Shown here one piece after another: positions 39,402 through 46,448 of a stretch of 64,000 nt of DNA. Made by a program: the position numbers and the translations under genes. The stretch is from assembly GCF_016741935.1 (NCBI RefSeq), contig NZ_JAERRG010000009.1, forward strand, positions 248,001-312,000, written 5' to 3'. This stretch comes from Streptomyces endocoffeicus (GTDB lineage Bacteria > Actinomycetota > Actinomycetes > Streptomycetales > Streptomycetaceae). Position 1 is the first letter of the stretch. The number at the start of each line of letters is the position of its first letter. The notes under the pieces are model-generated. The model saw only the letters and a list, made by a program, of their open reading frames with translations. It was not told the origin of the DNA and searched no databases.

Positions 39402-39869
39402 TCAATTCCCCGCTTCCCGGTTTCCCGCTTCACCGACGTACCGTGCGTAAAGGAAAAACTCGCCGTTGATTCTGCGTGACACCGCTTCGAACGATCCTTT
39501 GGGCGCGAACACCACTGGCTTTCCACGCTTGATATTGGCGGCCAACATGTCAGCCTGCACGAATTGACCGACACGGGCCCATTCCCCGGGCCGCGCACGC
39601 AATGCTTGGGCTACCTCGCGAAGCTCAGGGCGACTTGCGCGCGGGGGCGGGGGTTCCTCGAATACCAACTCGTCCATATTGGTCAGGCCTTCCTGCTTGT
39701 CGGTGTTGAAATTGATCCACGAGCTCTGAAAGGCGCCGTACTCCTGGCCGTCCTTGAGTCGCATCGACCCGCCCGTTCCGGCGACGAGCCAGCCCACGTG
39801 CCGGACGCCGTGCTCTTCGGTGTTCTCGATGAGGCGGTGGTAACCGATCAGGTCACCGAGCTTGATCAC
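39402..39869 (-). CDS. hypothetical protein with a GWLVAGT module (155 aa)
   Basis: GTG 39869 has AAGGAGG 7 bases upstream. The N-terminal half carries RHVGWLVAGTGGSMRL, related to the neighbour at 38905; the C-terminal half includes GEWARVGQFVQADMLAANIK. Not recognised. Confidence 0.55.
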   Translation of the reverse strand: MIKLGDLIGYHRLIENTEEHGVRHVGWLVAGTGGSMRLKDGQEYGAFQSSWINFNTDKQEGLTNMDELVFEEPPPPRASRPELREVAQALRARPGEWARVGQFVQADMLAANIKRGKPVVFAPKGSFEAVSRRINGEFFLYARYVGEAGNREAGN

Positions 39870-39883
39870 CTCGGCCTCCTTGA

Positions 39884-40153
39884 TCAGATGGGCTTCGTCG
39901 ACCGGCGGGCGGGAAGACGTCCCGCTCCAGGTGCTCCCAGATGGGCTTGGTCAGGTCGCCCATGTGCTCGTACGACGGCTCTGGATCTCGAAGCCGCACA
40001 CGCACATGCCCGGTTGCCCTCGTACGAGGGCAACCGGGCGAACTCGTGCCGACCTTGCTCGGCGCCCGCCATGTTCAGCTGCTTCTGCATTTCGCGGGCG
40101 AATCGCGCCCCGTGCAGATCGTCGTCCAAGCCCAGCTCGGGAATTTTCGTCAT
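39884..40153 (-). CDS. small hypothetical protein carrying a palindrome (89 aa, 3' half doubtful)
   Basis: The N-terminal 40 residues (MTKIPELGLDDDLHGARFAR) look coding. A 32-bp perfect palindrome follows at 40008, after which this frame loses coding character. Another frame there reads DPEPSYEHMGDLTKPIWEHL with good codon usage. The palindrome may mark the site of a frame break. Confidence 0.35.
   Translation of the reverse strand: MTKIPELGLDDDLHGARFAREMQKQLNMAGAEQGRHEFARLPSYEGNRACACAASRSRAVVRAHGRPDQAHLGAPGAGRLPARRSTKPI
40008..40039. repeat. 32-bp perfect palindrome inside a small ORF
   Basis: Self-complementary over all 32 bases (GCCCGGTTGCCCTCGT and its reverse complement), no loop. Both strands therefore encode RLPSYEGN. 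Confidence 0.85.
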
Positions 40154-40156
40154 GAA

Positions 40157-40553
40157 TTACGCTCCGTCGTGTTCCGCGATGCCGTTCTTGCCCTCGCACG
40201 CAGCGCACTCGCAGTGGTGCGCCTTGTACAGCTCGCTGATGTCGAATGCGCCTTCAACCGACCACGGCGCGCAGTCCTGGAAGGCGAACCATGCGGACGG
40301 TGACCATGGTCCCTGCCGTGATGCCGACCACGTGCCCTTCGTAGGTGAACGGGAATCGCACGGTGGTGAGGAAACTGCGGCTGCTCGGCACCTTGTGAAA
40401 CGGCCGGACCCGTACCAGCGTCTGGTTCTCCATCAGCGTTGCTGCTGCGTCCTCGGCATGTGTGATCGGCTTTCCGATCGGTCGGACCTCCCTGCCGAAT
40501 GCCCCACGCTTGACGCAGGTCTCCAGCTCGGTCTTCTCCTCCGACAATTTCAC
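40157..40553 (-). pseudogene. frame-broken hypothetical gene
   Basis: GTG 40553 (GGGAGG upstream) reads KLSEEKTELETCVKRGAFGR to GTMVTVR near 40290. The coding-like frame then shifts by one base to AWFAFQDCAPWSVEGAFDIS and ends HHCECAACEGKNGIAEHDGA at 40157. One extra base explains it. The intact product would carry a His/Cys cluster likely to bind zinc. Confidence 0.5.
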
Positions 40554-40851
40554 CCCTCCCTATTGATGGGCGTGCGGGTGCCATCGATGTGCACCACGAA
40601 TGCCTGCTGGAATGCGCGGCCCAGATGTTCATGGACCATCACGCGATATTTCGGCTGGCCTTTACGCATACGTGCCTTCATCTGGCGCACGCAATATTCC
40701 GCGACCGGGTCGTCTTCGCCTGAATTCCGGAGCGGCTTGAGTTCTAGGTACCGGGTCGCAGTACCGACTCATGCGGCTGGTTGGTCACCGGCGGGGATAC
40801 GTACTGCTGGAGCATGAAGAAGTAGACCGGCGCCTGGTCAGGCAGGCTCAC
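40550..40851 (-). pseudogene. frame-broken hypothetical gene
   Basis: GTG 40851 opens VSLPDQAPVYFFMLQQYVSP and stops at 40744 (TAG). A well-coded frame resumes RYLELKPLRNSGEDDPVAEY and ends TRTPINREG at 40550, in a GTGA overlap with the next gene. That overlap supports the 3' part being genuine. A small deletion around the repeated GGTACC could have caused the break. Confidence 0.45.
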
Positions 40852-41305
40852 CGGTGAGCAGCTCCGTTCCAACCGGCACGCCGTACGACGACAGACGTAC
40901 CCGCTGGTCCTGGTCGCCGACGATGTTGTACAGGGCGCGCTTCTTCTCGACCCACCCCGCTGCCAGCTCGGCCGTCGGGAAGACCAGAGGTTCCGGCGCC
41001 GCGTGGAAATACCCCCGGGTGAGATCTCCCGACACCACCATGATCCGGAACCGCTCGCCCTCGGGCGGCATCGCTCCCTCGTGCAGATAGCCGGGATACG
41101 CATCCCAGCCGAGCGTCTTGGCGTACTCCGGTTCGGCGGTCTCCCGAGTCTCGTGCTCGGTGATGGTCAGAACGCGCTTCGGCCAGTGGTTGCAGGACGG
41201 GGGCCACGAGTCGGGGAACCGGTGCCACACCGGGCGCGGGCCGGGGTCGTACCCCGGTTCGGATTTCACGCAGCACGGTTCCATGACCACGACAGTGAAC
41301 GTCAC
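40838..41305 (-). CDS. hypothetical protein (155 aa)
   Basis: GTG 41305 (GTGA overlap upstream) opens VTFTVVVMEPCCVKSEPGYD. The end, RALYNIVGDQDQRVRLSSYG, overlaps the next gene by 14 bases. Not recognised. Confidence 0.5.
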   Translation of the reverse strand: MTFTVVVMEPCCVKSEPGYDPGPRPVWHRFPDSWPPSCNHWPKRVLTITEHETRETAEPEYAKTLGWDAYPGYLHEGAMPPEGERFRIMVVSGDLTRGYFHAAPEPLVFPTAELAAGWVEKKRALYNIVGDQDQRVRLSSYGVPVGTELLTGEPA

Positions 41306-41631
41306 GCCATCTGCTCCTGGTCCGTGACCACACGTGGCTTTCGACCGACGCCGTAGTCCAGGCGGCGTCCCTCCTTCTTCGCCTTCTCCAGGGCCACGCG
41401 CCCCTCGTCGGTCAGGGTCGGTTCCGACCCCCCGGTAAGCAGTCCGTCCTTGACCAGTTTCTGACCCGCAGGAGCCCGACCTATCGCTTTGTGCCCGTTG
41501 CCCCGGCCCGGCGAAATGTGCCAGACGTCGCTGTGGGCCGTGCTGGACCGGTACACCCACCCCTGTTGCACGCTCGCCAGGATCAGAAACGCACCGTCGG
41601 ACAGTTTGGCGCTACGCAGCATTCTGAACAT
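41302..41631 (-). CDS. small hypothetical, winged-helix-like protein (109 aa)
   Basis: The order helix, helix, KLVKDGLLTGGSEPTLTDEG, then RVALEKAKKEGR resembles the recognition helix and wing of winged-helix proteins such as MarR/PadR. A DNA-binding role is possible but unproven. Overlaps both neighbours. Confidence 0.45.
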   Translation of the reverse strand: MFRMLRSAKLSDGAFLILASVQQGWVYRSSTAHSDVWHISPGRGNGHKAIGRAPAGQKLVKDGLLTGGSEPTLTDEGRVALEKAKKEGRRLDYGVGRKPRVVTDQEQMA

Positions 41632-42232
41632 CTCCGTTCATCTCAGTATCGGTCGGCGTATTGTGGGGCTTCTCGTGCTCGGCTGCTGCTCGCGAGTCCT
41701 GGCGGAGCTTGTGACGCAGCTCGGCCTCGTATTCGGGCATGAAAAGGACGCCACTTGAATAGCGCATTGAGTCGTCGCGAATGTCGCTTGGACCGAGCAC
41801 CAACTTAGAGTCAGGTCGGCCTGACTCTGTGTTCCAAAGCACCAGGCGTTCCGGCTCGCGCTGGTTGATGGCCAGCAGTCCCTTACGGGTATGCACAACC
41901 ACCCCGTTCTTGTTCGTATAGAAGATCTCCACCCACAGGCCAGGCATCAGTTCGGCACAGGTAAGCGGCCGGGCTGCTCGCTGAAGGTGACGCCGCCGCA
42001 TGTTCAGCCTGGCGATGTGGGCCATTTCAGGCTCAGGCTGATCGGGTCGCTCGCCCGAGGGAATACCGGGGCGCGACGCCGGGTCACTCGCGTCATGAAT
42101 GTAGGGGACGACCGGATCAGTCGGATTGAGGTGCGAGCGACTGCCTGAATGCTGGGCTGTCGACTGGCCACGCGCCACACTCCCGCGCCTCGCTTCGCGA
42201 CTGTAGATGCCATCTCGGCGGGGATTGGCCAT
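41612..42232 (-). CDS. hypothetical protein (206 aa)
   Basis: AAGGAG precedes ATG 42232. A basic, disordered N-terminus (REARRGSVARGQ) leads to a compact domain (GLWVEIFYTNKNGVVVHTRK, GLLAINQREPERLVLWN). Not recognised. First gene of the train running left from the tRNA-like element. Confidence 0.5.
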   Translation of the reverse strand: MANPRRDGIYSREARRGSVARGQSTAQHSGSRSHLNPTDPVVPYIHDASDPASRPGIPSGERPDQPEPEMAHIARLNMRRRHLQRAARPLTCAELMPGLWVEIFYTNKNGVVVHTRKGLLAINQREPERLVLWNTESGRPDSKLVLGPSDIRDDSMRYSSGVLFMPEYEAELRHKLRQDSRAAAEHEKPHNTPTDTEMNGDVQNAA

Positions 42233-42272
42233 GTCGCTCCTTCTCGGGTCATTTTGAAAGTGAATGTGCGAG

Positions 42273-42341
42273 TGCCCGGCGCGGGAATTGAACCCGCGAA
42301 TGCGCAGGGGGATACGCACCCGGTAACCTCACCGGCCGGGC
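42273..42341 (-). tRNA. atypical tRNA-like element
   Basis: Read on the minus strand: a 7-bp acceptor stem (GCCCGGC / GCCGGGC) with discriminator A and no encoded CCA, a perfect T-arm (GCGGG TTCAATT CCCGC) and a short D-arm (GGT/ACC with GAGGTT loop). The anticodon arm is irregular: GCGT/GCGC around ATCCCCCT, an 8-base loop. At 69 bases it is short. It could be a degenerate or divergent tRNA-Gly(CCC), or an attachment-site relic. Confidence 0.45.
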
Positions 42342-42399
42342 AGGTCTTTCAGTCGTCGACCAGAACGGTCTCCTCGGCGGCTCGTTGTGGGGGGCGTCC

Positions 42400-43482
42400 T
42401 CAGAAGTCGATGGAGTACTTCGGGGGGCGGCGCAGGATCACCGCGGCGGCGCTCAAGTCCTTCTTGTCGTCGGGCGACTTGTCGTCCTCGTCGCGGAGGT
42501 CGGTGAGCGTGAAGGCACCATCCGGGAGCAGGTAGCCGTCCTCGGACGGGACTGCGTCGCGCATGCGGAACCGCAGCCCGGTGCCGGTGTCCCAGTCGTT
42601 GATGGTCTGCAGGCTGTCGCTGTTGAACAGATCGACACGGCCATCGAAGACGTCAGTGTCGCCGTTCTTCCAGGTGATGTGGGCCTCGATCCGCGAGTCT
42701 GCGTGCTCGCTGCGCTTGATGTTCAGGTCACCGATCACCTCGGCGAACGACTCGCCCAGGCGCAGCTCGAAGGCGATCGCCCGCAGGTGGTCGAAGTTGA
42801 TGTCGTACTTCCGGGAGAAGTCGACGATCTCGGCCACCTGCTTCTCGGCCACTCCGGGCACCTGGTCGCGCAGGTAGGTGGCCACCGTCTCGGGCTCGGG
42901 GTAGGCGAAGCGCATGTGGTAGTGGAATCGGCCGGGGCGGTTGAGCATGTAGTCGTTGACGCGGTGCAACTCGTTGACCGACAGGACGTAGAGGCGCTTC
43001 GTCGTGCTCAGCCCGTCGAACAGACTCAGGAACTGGGTCTGCGACTCGTCGTCCTCGTCGGAGAAGATTTTCTCGAACTCATCGAAGACGACGACGACTT
43101 CACCCAGCTTGTCGAGGAAGGCGGCCAGCCCCGGCGTGTCGTGCTGCACGAGCACGGTGGGCAGGTGGTGTTCCTCGCGCATCCGCTCGGCGAGCAGGCG
43201 GAGCATGAGGCTCTTACCCATGCCCTTGTTGCCGGAGAGGATGACGCCGAGCGAGCGGTCCATGGCGGAGTAGCCGGTGACGATCCGCTGTACACGGGAG
43301 GCGTGGCGGCCATAGACGGTCTCTTCGGCAGATGCCAGCGGCTCCGTCTGGCGCAGGCTGTAGCCGGTCATCGGAGAGAAGGCGATCGTGTAGGTGGCCA
43401 CGGGCAGATGAGCGAAGGTCTGCACGGAGTCCCCGTCGAGGCGGAACTCCCCGTCGGAGGCGACGATCGTGGATGCGGGCAT
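42400..43482 (-). CDS. AAA-type ATPase (360 aa)
   Basis: Walker A GNKGMGKS at residues 84-91, Walker B VVVVFDEFEK near 130, then VLSVNELHRVNDYMLNRPGR, which fits sensor 1 and an arginine finger. A lid-like helical region follows and a beta-rich C-terminal domain (about 255-360). It resembles the small AAA ATPases of large phages and plasmids that remodel or load other proteins; the substrate is unknown. Starts downstream of a small gene and ends 58 bases before the tRNA-like element. Confidence 0.7.
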   Translation of the reverse strand: MPASTIVASDGEFRLDGDSVQTFAHLPVATYTIAFSPMTGYSLRQTEPLASAEETVYGRHASRVQRIVTGYSAMDRSLGVILSGNKGMGKSLMLRLLAERMREEHHLPTVLVQHDTPGLAAFLDKLGEVVVVFDEFEKIFSDEDDESQTQFLSLFDGLSTTKRLYVLSVNELHRVNDYMLNRPGRFHYHMRFAYPEPETVATYLRDQVPGVAEKQVAEIVDFSRKYDINFDHLRAIAFELRLGESFAEVIGDLNIKRSEHADSRIEAHITWKNGDTDVFDGRVDLFNSDSLQTINDWDTGTGLRFRMRDAVPSEDGYLLPDGAFTLTDLRDEDDKSPDDKKDLSAAAVILRRPPKYSIDF

Positions 43483-43524
43483 GAAGACTTCTCGCTTTCG
43501 CAGGAGTAGATGTGTGGTGGTGGC

Positions 43525-43788
43525 TCAACGGATGGGCAGCACGCTGCTGTCCGGGCGGTAGACGCCCTCGTCCTCATCGAGCACGGACTCGGTGAGGGTG
43601 ACGGTGGCCGGCATCAGGAGCGTCGCGACGAGCGCGGCCAGGCGCCGCCCGTCGGCGAGCACGATCTCGGGGATGCGGCCTCGCGCAGTGAAGAAGTGCT
43701 CGGCGCGCTCGATCGGGCTGGCCGTGCGGGAGGCAGGGTCGGAGAAGTGCCAGGCGACCGTCCGGTCGGCGCCGTACTCGGTGATCAC
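43525..43788 (-). CDS. small hypothetical protein (87 aa)
   Basis: GTG 43788 is the nearest start, but the frame stays coding-like upstream (TKKSAAPKTPYS) with no start codon. A 30-bp perfect palindrome covers this boundary. Body: HFFTARGRIPEIVLADGRRL. It precedes the AAA ATPase gene by 42 bases and is probably co-transcribed. Confidence 0.45.
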   Translation of the reverse strand: MITEYGADRTVAWHFSDPASRTASPIERAEHFFTARGRIPEIVLADGRRLAALVATLLMPATVTLTESVLDEDEGVYRPDSSVLPIR

Positions 43789-43799
43789 CGAGTACGGCG
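43770..43799. repeat. 30-bp perfect palindrome at a gene start
   Basis: Fully self-complementary (left arm CGCCGTACTCGGTGA). It spans the only start codon of the 87-residue ORF, so it may control translation, or be an inverted duplication that destroyed the original start. Confidence 0.85.
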
Positions 43800-43917
43800 T
43801 CTTGGGCGCCGCGCTCTTCTTAGTGCTGCTCCCCTAGAGCTGGGCGCCCCGCTCGCACGACAGGAGCCGGGACGGCTGCACCCGCAGCGAGCAAGCGGCG
43901 GGAGGGCGGGTTGTGCG

Positions 43918-44340
43918 TCAGCTCTCCGGGACATTCCGCGGCGCCGGAGGGTTGGCGCTGACGAACTGGAGGAACCAGCCGGGCACCTGGCCCAGCTCGG
44001 CGTGGTAGTGGGTCCAGATCTTCCGGACGGGACGGCGGTCCAGGCTCTCGTCGGGCAGCACCACGTGGCCGGTCACCTCGATGCTGTCCCAGCGGGGCGC
44101 GGCGGCGCCGTTCTGGAACCAGCGGATACGCACCCGGGCGGGTCGGACTCGGTGGTTGCCCTCGCCGTCCTCGATGGTGAAGTCCGGGCCGCACTGCCCC
44201 TGCCACACCTTCTCGTACGTCCGCTGCGGCAGCTTGGCCGTCCCCGTGTCGTCGTAGTTGACCAGCTCGTCGTACCGCTCCGCACGCAGTGAGGGCGTGA
44301 ACGACGCGGGCACGCAGGGGCTGTCGGCCGTCTGCTTCAT
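43918..44340 (-). CDS. hypothetical protein (140 aa)
   Basis: ATG 44340 follows GGAAGCAGGA. Beta-rich: VRPARVRIRWFQNGAAAPRW, DSIEVTGHVVLPDES, then WTHYHAELGQVPGWFLQFVS. Not recognised. Confidence 0.5.
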   Translation of the reverse strand: MKQTADSPCVPASFTPSLRAERYDELVNYDDTGTAKLPQRTYEKVWQGQCGPDFTIEDGEGNHRVRPARVRIRWFQNGAAAPRWDSIEVTGHVVLPDESLDRRPVRKIWTHYHAELGQVPGWFLQFVSANPPAPRNVPES

Positions 44341-44419
44341 GTCCTGCTTCCTCTCCATCAGAAGGGGCGATCCGGGCGGGGTGCAGCCGGGGCGGTTCGC
44401 CGCGGCGGCGGGCCGGAGG

Positions 44420-44697
44420 TCAGGAGGCGGCGTAGCCCACGAACAGCCAGGTGCCGTCGCTGACGTGGACCGCACCGGCGGCCCCCGATGGTCACGGATC
44501 CGCTCGTCGTCGGTGTTCAGAAGGTGCACCGCGTACTCCTCGGTGGCGTCCGAGAGGGCAGAGGGCTGTACGCCACCAGGACGTAGCCGTCCTTCGATCG
44601 TCCCGGTGTAGCCACGGTGCCCGAACTCCCTGGCGGCGGCGAGCGCCCGCTCGACGTCCCTGCCGGTACCGGAGGTGCTGAAGTCGTAGGCGCCCAT
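44420..44697 (-). pseudogene. frame-broken small gene at a G5 run
   Basis: AAAGGAG precedes ATG 44697 (MGAYDFSTSGTGRDVERALA). The frame reads to DDERIRDHRG, then a run of five G lacks the sixth needed to continue into AAGAVHVSDGTWLFVGYAAS and the stop at 44420. The two halves fit together convincingly. Confidence 0.55.
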
Positions 44698-44964
44698 ATG
44701 GGAGCTCCTTTCGGGCAGTGCCGTCTACCGCCGGTGACGGGGCGGTCCGCGGGTTGGACGGGCGGCGGAAGCGAGTCGGTGCGCGGTCGCGATACCGGGC
44801 AGGTCGTGTGGCCGGCAGCCTGGCGGACGGCCGGCCGATGGGAGGCGAGCCGGTGCGCGGCATGGGGAATCCGTTCGGGACCCGTCCCGCCCCGGTAGAA
44901 CCAGGGGCGATCGCTCCCTTCTCCGGGCCGTTGTCTCTGGACACCGTGAAACGGCGTGGCGGCG
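44698..44964. other. 267-base stretch without a supported gene
   Basis: GC-rich, no convincing codon bias on either strand and no clear repeats. Confidence 0.4.
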
Positions 44965-45093
44965 TCAGAAGTCGCCGTCGGCGACCTGAAGGGCGGTCAG
45001 CCCGATGGCCCTCCACGCCTGGATGACCTGAGTGCGGTCGTCGAGTACACAGGTGACGTTGTAGGTGTTGGGTACGTGGGCGTCGAAGACCTT
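44965..45093 (-). CDS. short ORF without a clear start (42 aa)
   Basis: Well-coded KVFDAHVPNTYNVTCVLDDR ... GLTALQVADGDF directly after the TerD gene stop, but no ATG/GTG/TTG is in place. Probably a remnant or a gene whose start has mutated. Confidence 0.3.
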   Translation of the reverse strand, partial: KVFDAHVPNTYNVTCVLDDRTQVIQAWRAIGLTALQVADGDF

Positions 45094-45742
45094 AGATCCC
45101 CGCGTTCTGCTTGGCGAACGCCAGTACGGCGGTGTCGTCGCCCTGGCTGCCGAGGCGACCGGCCTTGTCGACCAGCGTGGTGGTCCAGCCGTCAATGGGG
45201 TTGCCCGTCGCGTCCCGGTTGATCTTTCCGCTGGCGATGATGCTGGCGGTTGCTCCGGCTCCGAGGGTCGGCATCAGCTCGTCGAGCAGTACGGCAGAGC
45301 CCTGGTTGCTGGCGTCGTAGACGTTGAGGGAGACGTTCTGAGCCTGGTCGAAGTTGGTTCCGAGCTTGTAGGCGAACACCGCCACTGCCCACTCGGTCAC
45401 CCACGCGGGAAGGCTCGTCAAGTTGAGCGTGATCGTCTCGTCATCACCGTCGCCCTCGCCGGTCTGGTTGTCTCCGGAGTGGACCGCCGCGCCGTGCACC
45501 GGGTCCATGTTGTGGCCGATCACGATGCGCTTGGGCTCGCCGTCGCGGTAGAGGATCAGCGCCAAGTCGAGGTCGATGTCCTTCTGCCCACCGCCCAGGT
45601 TGATCTTGCCGCCGCTTTTGAGCGCAAGCTTGCGGGCGAAGCCGGACTGCTTGGCGGCCTTTCGGTCCCAGGCCGCGCCGAACACCAGCTTAGTCACGCC
45701 GTCGAGCGACGAGTCGATACCCTTGCGGAAGTTGATAGCCAT
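45092..45742 (-). CDS. TerD-domain stress protein
   Basis: A 216-residue protein with the TerD core: KDIDLDLALILYRDGEPKRI, VHSGDNQTGEGDGDDETITL, and NLTSLPAWVTEWAVAVFAYK. TerD proteins bind calcium through these acidic loops and occur in tellurite/stress-response modules, in phages and in large plasmids. The N-terminal 55 residues are an added basic segment. A strong hairpin precedes the start. No other ter genes are beside it. Confidence 0.8.
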   Translation of the reverse strand: MAINFRKGIDSSLDGVTKLVFGAAWDRKAAKQSGFARKLALKSGGKINLGGGQKDIDLDLALILYRDGEPKRIVIGHNMDPVHGAAVHSGDNQTGEGDGDDETITLNLTSLPAWVTEWAVAVFAYKLGTNFDQAQNVSLNVYDASNQGSAVLLDELMPTLGAGATASIIASGKINRDATGNPIDGWTTTLVDKAGRLGSQGDDTAVLAFAKQNAGI

Positions 45743-45785
45743 TGTCCGAACTCCTTCTTGAAAATCGCTTTTAGTGGAACGCAGA

Positions 45786-45823
45786 GGCCCATGTTCTGAT
45801 CACGACGATCCAGAACATGGGCC
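45786..45823. promoter_or_regulatory. hairpin upstream of the TerD gene
   Basis: A 13-bp perfect stem (GGCCCATGTTCTG and its complement) with a 12-base loop, 44 bases before the TerD start. It may terminate upstream transcription or act in the leader. Confidence 0.5.
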
Positions 45824-45849
45824 CCACCGCGCCTAACTGCTCTTCGTCG

Positions 45850-46056
45850 CCGGGCGAGGATCCGTCCCTGGTGGTCGATGACCAGCCCCCGGCACTGCCA
45901 GGCGACCTCGTTCCACTCCCGCTCGAACACGGCCTTCTCCGCGTAGTTGAAGATACGCAGCGGCAGGGTGAGGCGGGTCTGCTCGCGGATGTAGCCGTCG
46001 TCGAGATATCGCGCGAGAAGAGCGGGGACGAGCAGGTCATCTATGTGGGAATGCAT
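45850..46056 (-). pseudogene. N-terminal fragment of a T4 Rnl1-like RNA ligase
   Basis: About 69 residues from ATG 46056. RIFNYAEKAVFEREWNEVAW followed by QCRGLVIDHQGRILAR is the segment just before the catalytic Lys motif of Rnl1-type RNA ligases (normally ...ARPFPKFFN). Here similarity ends at ILAR, before the lysine, and the frame runs on as unrelated sequence. A nonfunctional remnant. Confidence 0.5.
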
Positions 46057-46081
46057 TGCCTTTCTTGAGGTGGGTCGGAAT

Positions 46082-46328
46082 TTACCGATCATGCACGTGG
46101 GTCGGCGATTGGCGCCTGCGGATTTCTTGGGGCTGGAGCACCGCCATCTGTCGGACATGAGCTCTTCTGCCGTTGTGCTGGCAGCTTTCGCAGGCAGCGC
46201 AGCCGCTACCCGGGCGACTCGTCGTGGTCGCGGGAGACGATCCGGTCCTGTTGGCAGATGATCCGGTCGTAGGTGGCCGGCGGGCCGGGGAAGAACTCGT
46301 CGGAGTCGCCCTGTGTGCCAGACGTCAT
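46082..46328 (-). pseudogene. frame-broken small zinc-finger-like gene
   Basis: ATG 46328 reads MTSGTQGDSDEFFPGPPATY to HDESPG and a TAG at 46206. Skipping one base gives SGCAACESCQHNGRRAHVRQ and a natural end at 46082. The intact product would hold a CxxCxxC cluster. Confidence 0.45.
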
Positions 46329-46448
46329 CACGGCATGCCCCGTCGGGCTGCGTCATTCAGGGGTGTGAAGTGTGGAAGACCGCAGGACCGGGTGTTCTCG
46401 ACGAGCGAGACGCTCGCCCCTGCGGCATGGGGTGGTGGCGGCGGTTGG

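Noticed and set aside
34416..46210. Programmed +1 frameshifting at GGG-U before stops (34420 and 46207), served by the 8-base-loop tRNA-like element
   Set aside because: At 34420 third-position GC shows the original frame continues past the stop, so mutation fits better; other breaks need -1 shifts and lack GGG.
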